A stretch of DNA of 64,000 nucleotides from Paraflavitalea pollutisoli (GTDB taxonomy: Bacteria; Bacteroidota; Bacteroidia; Chitinophagales; Chitinophagaceae), in NCBI RefSeq assembly GCF_029360705.1, contig NZ_JARKMX010000014.1, positions 682,001 through 746,000 on the forward strand. Reading direction: 5' to 3'. Positions 47,105-55,059 of the stretch are shown here, in pieces. Made by a program: the position numbers and the translations under genes. Below the pieces are notes generated by a model. The model saw only the letters and a program-made list of their open reading frames with translations. It had not been told where the DNA came from and made no database searches. Each line of letters begins with the position of its first letter. The stretch's first letter is position 1.

Positions 47105-48040
47105 TTAATTCATACTTCCTCTCCCGCCTGAAAGCAGGTACAAAGCAGCCATACGAACGGCTACACCATTCTCTACCTGGTTAAGGATGATGGATTGTTT
47201 GCTGTCTGCCGCATCACTGTCCAGTTCTACGCCCCTGTTGATGGGGCCGGGGTGCATGATCACCACCTCTTTATTAAGGCTATCCAGCAGCTGTTTGTTG
47301 ATGCCATAGGCCAGACTGTATTCACGTAAAGAGGAGAACAAAACCTGATTTTGACGCTCGAGCTGTATGCGCAATACATTTGCCACATCACACCACTCCA
47401 ATGCCTTCCGCAGGTTGTATTCAACACGTACATCAAAAGCTTCCTGAATGTATTTGGGGATCAATGTGGGCGGACCTGCTACCATGATCTCCGCTCCCAT
47501 TTTTTTCAACAGGTAGATATTGCTCATGGCTACACGGGAGTGCATGATATCGCCAATGATCGCCACTTTCAGCCCTTCCAGTTTGCCTAATCGTTCACGC
47601 ATGGAGAATGCATCCAACAACCCTTGTGTAGGATGTTCGTTGATGCCATCTCCGGCATTGATGATTGCTGCAGGAATATGTTTGGCGAGGAAATGCGGTG
47701 CACCGCTGGCACTGTGTCGCATCACCACCATATCCACTTTCATGGAAAGGATGTTGTTGACAGTATCCAGGAGGGTTTCTCCTTTTGAAACGGAAGAACC
47801 GCTGGCTGTAAAATTGATGGTATCGGCACTCAGGCGCTTTTCTGCCAATTCAAAAGAAATACGGGTGCGGGTGGAATTCTCGTAAAATAAATTCACGATG
47901 GTCACATCCCGCAGGGAAGGTACCTTTTTGATGGGTCGCTGTAATACTTCTTTGAATTCCGTAGCAGTATCTAAGATAAGCTGGATGTCCTGATGGGTAA
48001 GATCCCTGATGCCGAGCAAATGTTTAACTGAAAGTTGCAT
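47105..48040 (-). CDS. pyrB: Aspartate carbamoyltransferase catalytic chain
   Basis: The product is 311 aa from the ATG at 48040 (four codons shorter than the longest frame). Carbamoyl-phosphate loop STRTRISFELAEKRL, HPTQGLLDAFSM, and HPGPINRGVE are all intact. It catalyses the committed step of pyrimidine synthesis. It lies 69 bp after pyrR on the same strand. No pyrI is seen next to it. Confidence 0.97.
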   Translation of the reverse strand: MQLSVKHLLGIRDLTHQDIQLILDTATEFKEVLQRPIKKVPSLRDVTIVNLFYENSTRTRISFELAEKRLSADTINFTASGSSVSKGETLLDTVNNILSMKVDMVVMRHSASGAPHFLAKHIPAAIINAGDGINEHPTQGLLDAFSMRERLGKLEGLKVAIIGDIMHSRVAMSNIYLLKKMGAEIMVAGPPTLIPKYIQEAFDVRVEYNLRKALEWCDVANVLRIQLERQNQVLFSSLREYSLAYGINKQLLDSLNKEVVIMHPGPINRGVELDSDAADSKQSIILNQVENGVAVRMAALYLLSGGRGSMN

Positions 48041-48109
48041 GTCGGGCAGCAAAATTAGAGCAAATAATGTTATGGTGCAAAATAAGGTATCTCACAGGAT
48101 ACTAACATC

Positions 48110-48631
48110 TTACATTAACACAACTTCTTCTTTTCCATCCCTTTCCTTCCAGAACACTTTTACCTTCTGGGAAATAATGGAATCGATCGACTTTCCTACA
48201 TAGTCTGCCTGTATGGGCAACTGGCGGCTAAAACGACGATCAATCAGGATACACAATTCGACCTTGGCAGGCCGGCCAAAGTCCAGCAGGGCATCGAGCG
48301 CAGCCCGGATGGTACGACCGGTCCAGAGTACGTCGTCGATAATCACTACATTCTTATTTTCAATACTAAAAGGGATGTCCGTATGATTGGGGGCGTGAAG
48401 TGACGTTCGCACGTCATCGCGGTAAAAAGTGATGTCGAGCTTGCCATATTTAACCAATACGGGCGGCACCAACTGGCGGATCTCCTGTACAATCTGGTCT
48501 GATACAAAAATCCCCCGGGGCTGAATGCCAATCAGTACCGTATTTTCCAGGTTTACGTGATTTTCCAGAATCTGGTGCCCCAATCGCTTGATGGTAATAG
48601 CCAGTTGTTGCTCGTTCAAAACCGTTTTCAT
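48110..48631 (-). CDS. pyrR: PyrR regulator / uracil phosphoribosyltransferase
   Basis: The product is 173 aa from the ATG at 48631. PRPP-binding motif VVIIDDVLWTGRTIRAALDAL; LIGIQPRGIFVSDQI at about 40; VELCILIDRRFSRQLPIQADYVGKSI near the C-terminus. PyrR proteins bind pyr mRNA or act as UPRTases. It is the first gene of a pyrR-pyrB-coaD run. I see no obvious anti-terminator upstream, so RNA-based control is not shown by the sequence. Confidence 0.95.
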   Translation of the reverse strand: MKTVLNEQQLAITIKRLGHQILENHVNLENTVLIGIQPRGIFVSDQIVQEIRQLVPPVLVKYGKLDITFYRDDVRTSLHAPNHTDIPFSIENKNVVIIDDVLWTGRTIRAALDALLDFGRPAKVELCILIDRRFSRQLPIQADYVGKSIDSIISQKVKVFWKERDGKEEVVLM

Positions 48632-48712
48632 ATCAATAGAATTAATCTCCACCAAGCCGCCTGAACGCTTGACTCAGGCTCTTTTCAATGGAAAAATTTC
48701 CATAAAAATAAG

Positions 48713-48737
48713 AAACCACTGTCAATGACAGTGGTTT
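48713..48737 (-). terminator. Terminator between the barrel gene and pyrR
   Basis: AAACCACTGTC / GACAGTGGTTT is a perfect 11-bp stem with a 3-nt loop, followed on the minus strand by a T-rich tract. It would end transcripts of the gene at 48904. Confidence 0.85.
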
Positions 48738-48903
48738 TGCCTTAAAGAATATGTTACAGCATGAGCCAGGGGGCTACCGGCTATTGGGGCTCGCGTAGAA
48801 GAGGCTTTCATACGCCGCAACACACCTGATCCACAATATTGCTACCGGCAATAACGTTCATTTTTCATGGCGGAGTTTCCCCCCTGCTGCTGCATCCTGC
48901 TCC

Positions 48904-49488
48904 TTACTTGCTACCCAGTATGTAAAATGCACCGATCTGTATAACGCTGTTCTTGACTTTGTAGTCACCAGACTCTTTGCCCAGGTTGCTAAGTCCCAGG
49001 TTGAAACGCGCGTTGAAACCGATATTCGATTTGGTTACATAACCAGCACCAAAAGCCCAGGCAAAATCAAAAGTTTTGTAACCATCCTTAAGGTCCTCCT
49101 TTTCTCCATCAGACTTAGCTTTGGCACTTAACAGAAAACCCAGTTGGGGACCAGTGTGCGCAAAGAATCCGCTTTCGTGGTTGTATTGGGCAAGTAAAGG
49201 CAAATTGATGTAGGTGAGGTTAATGGTCGATTTGCCAGATACGCCTTCATATTCCCAATCACTCTTTGCTCCTTGTGTTGAGAATACCAACTCAGGATGG
49301 AAACTGAATTGTTCAGCAAACGCTACGTCGGCAAATCCACCGAAGTGAATACCCAGTTTCATTTTATTACCTTCCACATCACCTGCTACATTGGAAAGGT
49401 TCAAACCAGCCTTGGCGCCATACTTTACCTGTCCAAAAGACAACAGATTACCACCTGCGAGCAAAAGAACTAAGAAAAACTTTTTCAT
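48904..49488 (-). CDS. Outer-membrane beta-barrel (PorT/porin-like) protein
   Basis: The product is 194 aa from the ATG at 49488, with a signal peptide ending LSFGQ. The body has the small Bacteroidota outer-membrane barrel pattern: VKYGAKAGLNLSNVAGDVEG, LGIHFGGFADVAFAEQFSFHPELVFSTQGAK, INLTYINLPLLAQYNH, FAHTGPQLGFLLSAKAK, and a last strand VIQIGAFYILGSK. Function unknown, probably structural or adhesive. Confidence 0.9.
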   Translation of the reverse strand: MKKFFLVLLLAGGNLLSFGQVKYGAKAGLNLSNVAGDVEGNKMKLGIHFGGFADVAFAEQFSFHPELVFSTQGAKSDWEYEGVSGKSTINLTYINLPLLAQYNHESGFFAHTGPQLGFLLSAKAKSDGEKEDLKDGYKTFDFAWAFGAGYVTKSNIGFNARFNLGLSNLGKESGDYKVKNSVIQIGAFYILGSK

Positions 49489-49827
49489 GATCACGTTTTA
49501 TTGGTTAATGATAGTGCAAAACTCAGCTAAATCAGTCCTGCCGGCAATAACATGAAGATGTGGTTTTATCGCCCGGATACTCACCATCACTCGTACTCGC
49601 TACCCACCCAATTGTCGCTAGCAGGTAATGAAATGTCGAATTAAGCGAATGAATCACACAATACCACCCGGATTGAATGTGTGACATGTATAACGCTTAA
49701 TCAGCAAACCAATCTTGTAGTGATAAAATCTAGCAGACACACACAATAAAAATTACGTTTATACATTTTTATACGGCATTGCTACATGTAGTATGGATCC
49801 GATTTCTTATTTCACAAAAACCACAAA
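49489..49827. other. Divergent promoter region between two barrel genes
   Basis: About 340 AT-rich bp. TACATTTT at 49762-49769 resembles the -7 box for the rightward gene. No gene or repeat seen. Confidence 0.4.
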
Positions 49828-50370
49828 ATGAAAAAGGTTTTATTCGCAGCATTAATGACAATTGCAGCTCAAGGTGTATTTGCACAAGTAAACAAAGGTC
49901 AATGGTTGGTCGGTGGTAACGCCTCCTTCAGTTCCCAAAAGACCGGCGATTCTGATGCAGGAAAGAGCACCAGCTTTACGATTAGCCCCAATGCAGGTTA
50001 TTTTTTCATCGACAAACTTGCCGGCGGTCTACGTGTTTCATTCGAAAGTGATAAAAACAAGAGTGACGACGATGCCACAAGCACCTTCCTCATCGCTCCT
50101 TTTGCCCGTTATTATTTCCTGCCAGCAGCAGAAAAACTGAACATCCTGGCAGACGTTAGCTATGGCTTTGGTAGTACCGGCAAAGGAGATAAGCAAAGTC
50201 TTAGCGGTTTCACGATCGCCGCAGGCCCTGCATTATTCCTTACACCCAATACTGCGCTCGAATTCACATTGGGTTATGAGTCTTTCAAGCTCGAACACGC
50301 TGCCGACAGAACCAATTCTTTCGGTGTTAACGTAGGCTTCCAGATCCACCTCGGTGGCGGAAAGAAATAA
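49828..50370 (+). CDS. Outer-membrane beta-barrel protein
   Basis: The product is 180 aa with a signal peptide ending GVFAQ. Eight-stranded-barrel-like pattern: GQWLVGGNASFSSQK, SFTISPNAGYFFIDKLAGGLRVSFESD, FLIAPFARYYFLPA, LNILADVSYGFGS, FTIAAGPALFLTPNTALEFTLGYESF, and a last strand SFGVNVGFQIHLGG. Function unknown. It is convergent with pruA and ends at a shared terminator. Confidence 0.9.
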   Translation: MKKVLFAALMTIAAQGVFAQVNKGQWLVGGNASFSSQKTGDSDAGKSTSFTISPNAGYFFIDKLAGGLRVSFESDKNKSDDDATSTFLIAPFARYYFLPAAEKLNILADVSYGFGSTGKGDKQSLSGFTIAAGPALFLTPNTALEFTLGYESFKLEHAADRTNSFGVNVGFQIHLGGGKK

Positions 50371-50394
50371 TTGATTCAAATATAGCCAATAAGA

Positions 50395-50436
50395 AAGGGC
50401 CGTCTTCCATTCGCGATAGAAGACGGCCCTTGTATT
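50395..50436. terminator. Bidirectional terminator between the barrel gene and pruA
   Basis: AAGGGCCGTCTTC / GAAGACGGCCCTT is a perfect 13-bp stem (50395-50407 and 50419-50431) with an 11-nt loop and short T-tracts. Confidence 0.85.
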
Positions 50437-50455
50437 TTATACCCTACAGGTGAAG

Positions 50456-52087
50456 TTATGCTTCCTGCAGGAATGGATAACGATAATCGGTAGGGGGCAC
50501 GAATGTCTCTTTGATCGTACGCGCACTCAACCAGCGATACAGGTTCAGGATAGAACCAGCTTTGTCGTTGGTACCGGAGGCACGGGCACCACCAAAGGGT
50601 TGTTGTCCCACTACAGCGCCTGTCGGCTTGTCGTTGATGTAGAAATTGCCTGCAGCATTGCGCAGCTTGTTGGTAGCGAGCTCCACTGCTGAACGGTCCT
50701 GCGAAAGGATAGAACCTGTCAAGGCATAAGGAGAAGTGCTGTCTACCAACGCCAGTGTTTCTTCAAACTTGTCGGCGTCGTATACATAGATGGTCAAGAC
50801 GGGTCCAAAGATCTCCTCGCACATGGTGACGTACTTAGGATCTTTTGCTTCGATCACTGTAGGCTGTACGAAATACCCTTTCGACTTATCGCAGTCGCCG
50901 CCTACCCAAATCTCAGCTTTCGGATCTTTCTTTGCGTTGTCGATATAGCTCTTGATCTTGTCAAAGCTCTTTTCATCGATCACCGCATTCACGAAGTTGG
51001 TGAAATCTTCCACTGTCCCTACTTTAAAACTCTTTACGCCTTCGATCAGCTTTTGCTTTACTTCCGCCGCCATATTCGAGGGAATATACGCACGAGACGC
51101 AGCAGAACATTTCTGGCCCTGGAATTCAAAAGCGCCGCGCAACAAAGCAGTCACCACCGCATCGGGCAATGCACTTTTGTGTGCCACTACGAAATCCTTA
51201 CCGCCTGTTTCGCCTACAATACGGGGGTATGAGCGATAGGAAGACATGTTTTTGCCAATGGTTTCCCACATGTTATTGAATACGCCTGTAGATCCTGTAA
51301 AATGCACACCGGCAAAATCACGATGCGTGAAACATACTTTACCCAGTGTAGGCCCGTCTACGTAAATCAGGTTGATCACACCATCCGGCAGACCAGCTTC
51401 CTGCATAATACGCATGAACATTTGTGCAGAATACACCTGTGTATTGGCTGGCTTCCATACTACCACATTACCGCACATGGCTGCAGATGCCGGCAGGTTG
51501 CCACCAATAGCCGTGAAGTTGAATGGCGTCACTGCCAGCACAAAGCCTTCCAGCGGGCGGAACTCCAGCCTGTTGTGCATACCAGGACTACTGATGGGTT
51601 GTTGCTTATAGATCTCACTTAAAAAGTGTACGTTGAAGCGCAGGAAATCGACGATCTCGCAGGCAGCGTCGATCTCAGCCTGGTAGGCGTTCTTGCTTTG
51701 CCCCAGCATGGTGGTACCGTTCATATAAGGACGGTATTTGGTAGCAATAAGATCTGCCGCTTTCAGGAAGATGTTGGCGCGGTTCTCCCAGCTCATGGCT
51801 GCCCAGCTTTCTTTGGCTGCCAACGCTGCGGTGATCGCTTCGGTGATATGTTTTTCTTCTCCATGGTGAAAATAGCCCAACGTATGTGCTATTTCATGCG
51901 GAGGATGGATGGCTACTTTATTTCCGGTACGGACTTCTTTTCCGCCGATGTACATGGGAATATCGGCCTCCTGGCTTTTCAACTCAGCCAGCACCTCTTT
52001 CAATCTTTTCTTTTCTGCCGAACCCGGTGCATAATTCAGCACAGGATCATTGACCGGCATGGGATACGAAAAATAACCTAAGCTCAT
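50456..52087 (-). CDS. pruA: L-glutamate gamma-semialdehyde (P5C) dehydrogenase
   Basis: The product is 543 aa. It oxidises glutamate semialdehyde to glutamate in proline catabolism. NAD-binding and catalytic motifs: AVTPFNFTAIGGNLPASAAMCGNVVVWKPA, FTGSTGVFNNMWE, VGETGGKDFVVAH (Glu), GAFEFQGQKCSAASRAYIP (nucleophile Cys), and CEEIFGPVLTIYVY. This is the stand-alone type; no proline dehydrogenase domain or gene is adjacent. It lies 15 bp downstream of the lipoprotein gene. Confidence 0.97.
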   Translation of the reverse strand: MSLGYFSYPMPVNDPVLNYAPGSAEKKRLKEVLAELKSQEADIPMYIGGKEVRTGNKVAIHPPHEIAHTLGYFHHGEEKHITEAITAALAAKESWAAMSWENRANIFLKAADLIATKYRPYMNGTTMLGQSKNAYQAEIDAACEIVDFLRFNVHFLSEIYKQQPISSPGMHNRLEFRPLEGFVLAVTPFNFTAIGGNLPASAAMCGNVVVWKPANTQVYSAQMFMRIMQEAGLPDGVINLIYVDGPTLGKVCFTHRDFAGVHFTGSTGVFNNMWETIGKNMSSYRSYPRIVGETGGKDFVVAHKSALPDAVVTALLRGAFEFQGQKCSAASRAYIPSNMAAEVKQKLIEGVKSFKVGTVEDFTNFVNAVIDEKSFDKIKSYIDNAKKDPKAEIWVGGDCDKSKGYFVQPTVIEAKDPKYVTMCEEIFGPVLTIYVYDADKFEETLALVDSTSPYALTGSILSQDRSAVELATNKLRNAAGNFYINDKPTGAVVGQQPFGGARASGTNDKAGSILNLYRWLSARTIKETFVPPTDYRYPFLQEA

Positions 52088-52102
52088 ATTCTATGTGGTT
52101 TA

Positions 52103-52633
52103 TTACTTGTTATTAATTCCAACGATTAGATAACGGTTGCCAGACTGACGGAACCATACTGCTCCATCCCCGATCATAGCGCCCTGGTCACGACGGAAAA
52201 TCTGCCGCAGGTTTTGCTGTAGCAGCGCCGTACGCACCTTTTCATTGAACAGCGAATCGTATTGTTGCAGGAATTGTTGCTGGTGGGCAATCTTCGGATT
52301 GCGCAACGGATAGTCGACCACCTGCGCAACGCTATCCCGCTGGCCGTTGGTCACCCAGCCGCGTAAACGTATCAGAAACTGCTTGAAACCGACAGGATCA
52401 GAAAAGCCGGCGTTCTCCCAGCTGGCCGGGATACTGCCATCCGTAAAGACACTGTCATCCCCCAATGGGTCCAACGCTGCCTGCTGGTCATGCGCTGGAA
52501 TCAGTTCCCTCGCATTACTGGTTGCCGGCGATTGGGCAACAGTATCTTCTTGGCCATTGGCAACTTCCTTCCCTGCCCCGTCACCGCAGGCGGTAAAGGC
52601 CATCAACACCGATAATAACAACAAGCGACTCAT
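52103..52633 (-). CDS. Hypothetical lipoprotein
   Basis: The product is 176 aa with lipobox MAFTAC, then a Ser/Thr/Gln-rich linker. The ordered domain (about 75-176) has FKQFLIRLRGWVTNGQRDSVAQVVDYPLRNPKIAHQQQFLQQYDSLFNEKVRTALLQQNLRQIFRRDQGAMIGDGAVWFR, a layout like small NTF2-like modules, and closes with YLIVGINNK. It is probably co-transcribed with pruA. Function unknown. Confidence 0.82.
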   Translation of the reverse strand: MSRLLLLSVLMAFTACGDGAGKEVANGQEDTVAQSPATSNARELIPAHDQQAALDPLGDDSVFTDGSIPASWENAGFSDPVGFKQFLIRLRGWVTNGQRDSVAQVVDYPLRNPKIAHQQQFLQQYDSLFNEKVRTALLQQNLRQIFRRDQGAMIGDGAVWFRQSGNRYLIVGINNK

Positions 52634-52718
52634 GTTATCTGTTTTAGTTCAACATTGACATTGAGCGGCAAGGGTCGCTGTCTGACCAGGGGTTAATTAC
52701 CGGGAAAAGCGTACAGTT

Positions 52719-53811
52719 TTAGACCTGTGCTTCTTTTTCCATCATCAGGTAAGCTTTGATAAAGCCGTCCAGTTCTCCATCCATCACCGGCTGCACGTTA
52801 CCTACTTCAAAATCGGTGCGGTGATCCTTGATCATTTTGTAAGGATGGAATACATAACTGCGTATCTGGCTTCCCCACTCGATCTTCTTTTTATTGGCAT
52901 TTGCGGCATTTTTCAATGCTTCGCGCTTGCGCATCTCTTCTTCGTAAAGGCGGCTTTTCAACATCTGCATGGCCATCTCCCGGTTTTCTCCCTGTGTGCG
53001 CGCCTTCTGGCACTCCACAATGATTCCACTGGGATTGTGCTTCAATCGTACAGCTGTTTCCACCTTGTTTACGTTCTGTCCGCCTTTACCACCGCTTCGG
53101 TAGAATTCCCATTCCAGGTCAGCCGGGTTCACGGCCACTTCGATGCTATCGTCTACCAGCGGGTATACGTAAATAGAAGCGAAGGAGGTGTGACGCCTTG
53201 CATTGCTGTCGAAGGGGGAGATACGTACCAGGCGGTGCACACCGCTTTCCGCTTTCAGGAAGCCGTAGGCAAACGGACCGTCAAACTGCAGCGTAGCGCT
53301 TTTAACGCCTGCGCCATCTCCGTCTTGCCAGTCCAGTTCGGTCACCGACCACCCCTGCTTCTCGCCATACATGCGGTACATACGTGCCAGCATTTCGGCC
53401 CAGTCCTGGCTTTCAGTACCACCTGCACCGCTATTGATCTGCAGCACCCCTGGCAATTCATCTTCCGGCTGGTTCAGTGTGCTCTTGAACTCGGCTTCCT
53501 CCAATTGCAGCAGCGAGCGCTCATAGGCTTCCCGTGTTTCCTCTTCAGACGCCTCGCCCGCTTTCCAGAAGTCGAAAAGAACGGCAAAATCCTCTACAGA
53601 AGCCTCCGACTGCTCATACAGTTTTACCCAGTACTCGTTCAGTTTGGTGTTCTTAAGAATGTCGGTAGCGCGCTTGTTGTCATCCCAAAATCCGGGCGAC
53701 AACGATAATTGTTTATCCTGGTTTATCTTATCACGTCTGTTATCGACGTCAAAGAAACCTCCTCAGGACCACAACACGGTCCCTCATAGCTTTGATAGAT
53801 TCTTGTGTCAT
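52719..53811 (-). CDS. prfB: Peptide chain release factor 2, with programmed +1 frameshift
   Basis: The full product is about 363 aa. ATG at 53811; the zero frame reads 20 codons then CTT TGA (TGA at 53751-53749). Skipping one T puts GAC (53750-53748) in frame and the rest reads to 52719. RF2 motifs are intact: stop-recognition SPF ([17 protein letters not shown]) and GGQ ([22 protein letters not shown]). RF2 releases peptides at UAA and UGA, so low RF2 favours the shift and autoregulates it. The downstream frame alone would start at a TTG and lack the N-terminus. Confidence 0.95.
53748..53763 (-). promoter_or_regulatory. prfB programmed frameshift site
   Basis: On the minus strand a Shine-Dalgarno-like AGGAGG (53763-53758) is followed after 3 nt by CTTTGAC. 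This is the classic arrangement: the SD element pushes the ribosome at CTT into +1 when the in-frame UGA is read slowly. Confidence 0.93.
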
Positions 53812-54097
53812 AAGGGCGCAAAGATAATGATTAGTTCCGTTGGCCGTCAGTCAGCAGGCCGGGCATAATAATTATGGTTAAGCATTGATTAATAGGCGAT
53901 CAATGCGGGAAAAATTCTCTTATTTCGTGCGAAGAAATGGCAGCCGACCGGCAAGCCCTGTGTCAACCCTGTACGATCATTGTGTTTGCCATTGGTGCCT
54001 CCGGGGTATTAAATAGCTGGCTCGTACCTGGATGACACATACCCCGCACAAGGCCCCCACCCGATTTCTACCAGTTTCAAACAACAAAATGTTATAT

Positions 54098-54934
54098 ATG
54101 AAGTATGTATCTTTTTTAGCTACCTCCTTGACTTTCATCCTGTTCCTCGCCGCCTGCGGTGATGCTGGCACCAAAACGGAGCCCGAAGCCGCCAAAACGG
54201 ATTCGGTGCGCCTGTTCGAAGGCCCGGTCGACTATGCCGCTGATACCACCAAGCTGGTTGGTTTCGTGGCTTATAACGAGGCTTCTACTGAAAAAAGACC
54301 TGCTGTTCTGATCGTTCCGGAATGGTGGGGATTGAATGAATACCCGAAAACACGGGCCCGCCAGCTGGCCAACCTGGGCTATGTAGCCCTGGTTGCGGAT
54401 TTCTACGGCAACGGACTGGCGGTTGATAGCCCTTCACAGGCCGGCAACCAGGCAACGAAGTTCTACACGAACCCAGCCCTGATCAATGCCCGTTTTACAG
54501 CCGCATTGAATAAGCTCAAGAGTTATCCCCAGGTGGATACCACCAAACTGGCTGCGATCGGCTATTGCTTTGGCGGTTCCATGGTGCTGAATGCGGCCAA
54601 AATGGGCGCCCCGGTTAACGGGGTGGTTAGCTTCCATGGAGACCTGCGCGGTGTGCCTGCCGATAAAAACCTTTTGAAGGCAAAGATCCTGGTATGCCAT
54701 GGTGCTGCTGATTCTTTCGTTCCGCAGGAGCAGGTAGACGCCTTTAAAAAACAAATGGACTCTATCGGTGCCGACTACACCTTTAAGGCTTACCCCGATG
54801 CTGTACATGCTTTTACCAATCCGGGTGCTACTGAAATTGGTCAACGCTTTGGTATGAACATCAAATACAACGCAGCAGCCGATACGGCGTCGTGGAAGGA
54901 GATGCAGGATTTCTTCGGTAGGATCTTCCAATAA
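54098..54934 (+). CDS. Dienelactone-hydrolase-family lipoprotein
   Basis: The product is 278 aa from the ATG at 54098, with lipobox LFLAAC (an ATG three codons upstream is possible). The alpha/beta-hydrolase has the DLH-type triad elements: PEWWGLN (Glu), nucleophile GYCFGG (Cys at about 157), GAADSFVP (Asp) and PDAVHAF (His). Cys in place of Ser marks the DLH family. Being a lipoprotein is less usual for DLH; the substrate is unknown. Confidence 0.9.
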   Translation: MKYVSFLATSLTFILFLAACGDAGTKTEPEAAKTDSVRLFEGPVDYAADTTKLVGFVAYNEASTEKRPAVLIVPEWWGLNEYPKTRARQLANLGYVALVADFYGNGLAVDSPSQAGNQATKFYTNPALINARFTAALNKLKSYPQVDTTKLAAIGYCFGGSMVLNAAKMGAPVNGVVSFHGDLRGVPADKNLLKAKILVCHGAADSFVPQEQVDAFKKQMDSIGADYTFKAYPDAVHAFTNPGATEIGQRFGMNIKYNAAADTASWKEMQDFFGRIFQ

Positions 54935-54955
54935 GTTAACGCCATCATAATATTC

Positions 54956-54994
54956 AGCCCGGCTGCCCGTAAAGGGCTACAGCCGGGCTTTTTT
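54956..54994 (+). terminator. Terminator after the DLH-family gene
   Basis: AGCCCGGCTG / CAGCCGGGCT is a perfect 10-bp stem, with CCC/GGG also able to pair in the loop, followed by a run of T. Confidence 0.9.
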
Positions 54995-55009
54995 GGCCCT
55001 ATGCCGGTT

Positions 55010-55038
55010 TTGCATCCCCGTGGGATTTGCTATCTTTC
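55010..55038 (+). promoter_or_regulatory. Candidate promoter of the barrel gene at 55060
   Basis: A TTG at 55010 is followed after 18 bp by TATCTTTC at 55031-55038, one mismatch from TAnnTTTG. The ATG is 21 bp further on. Confidence 0.5.
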
Positions 55039-55059
55039 TCTTCCAAAACCCATCGAGCC

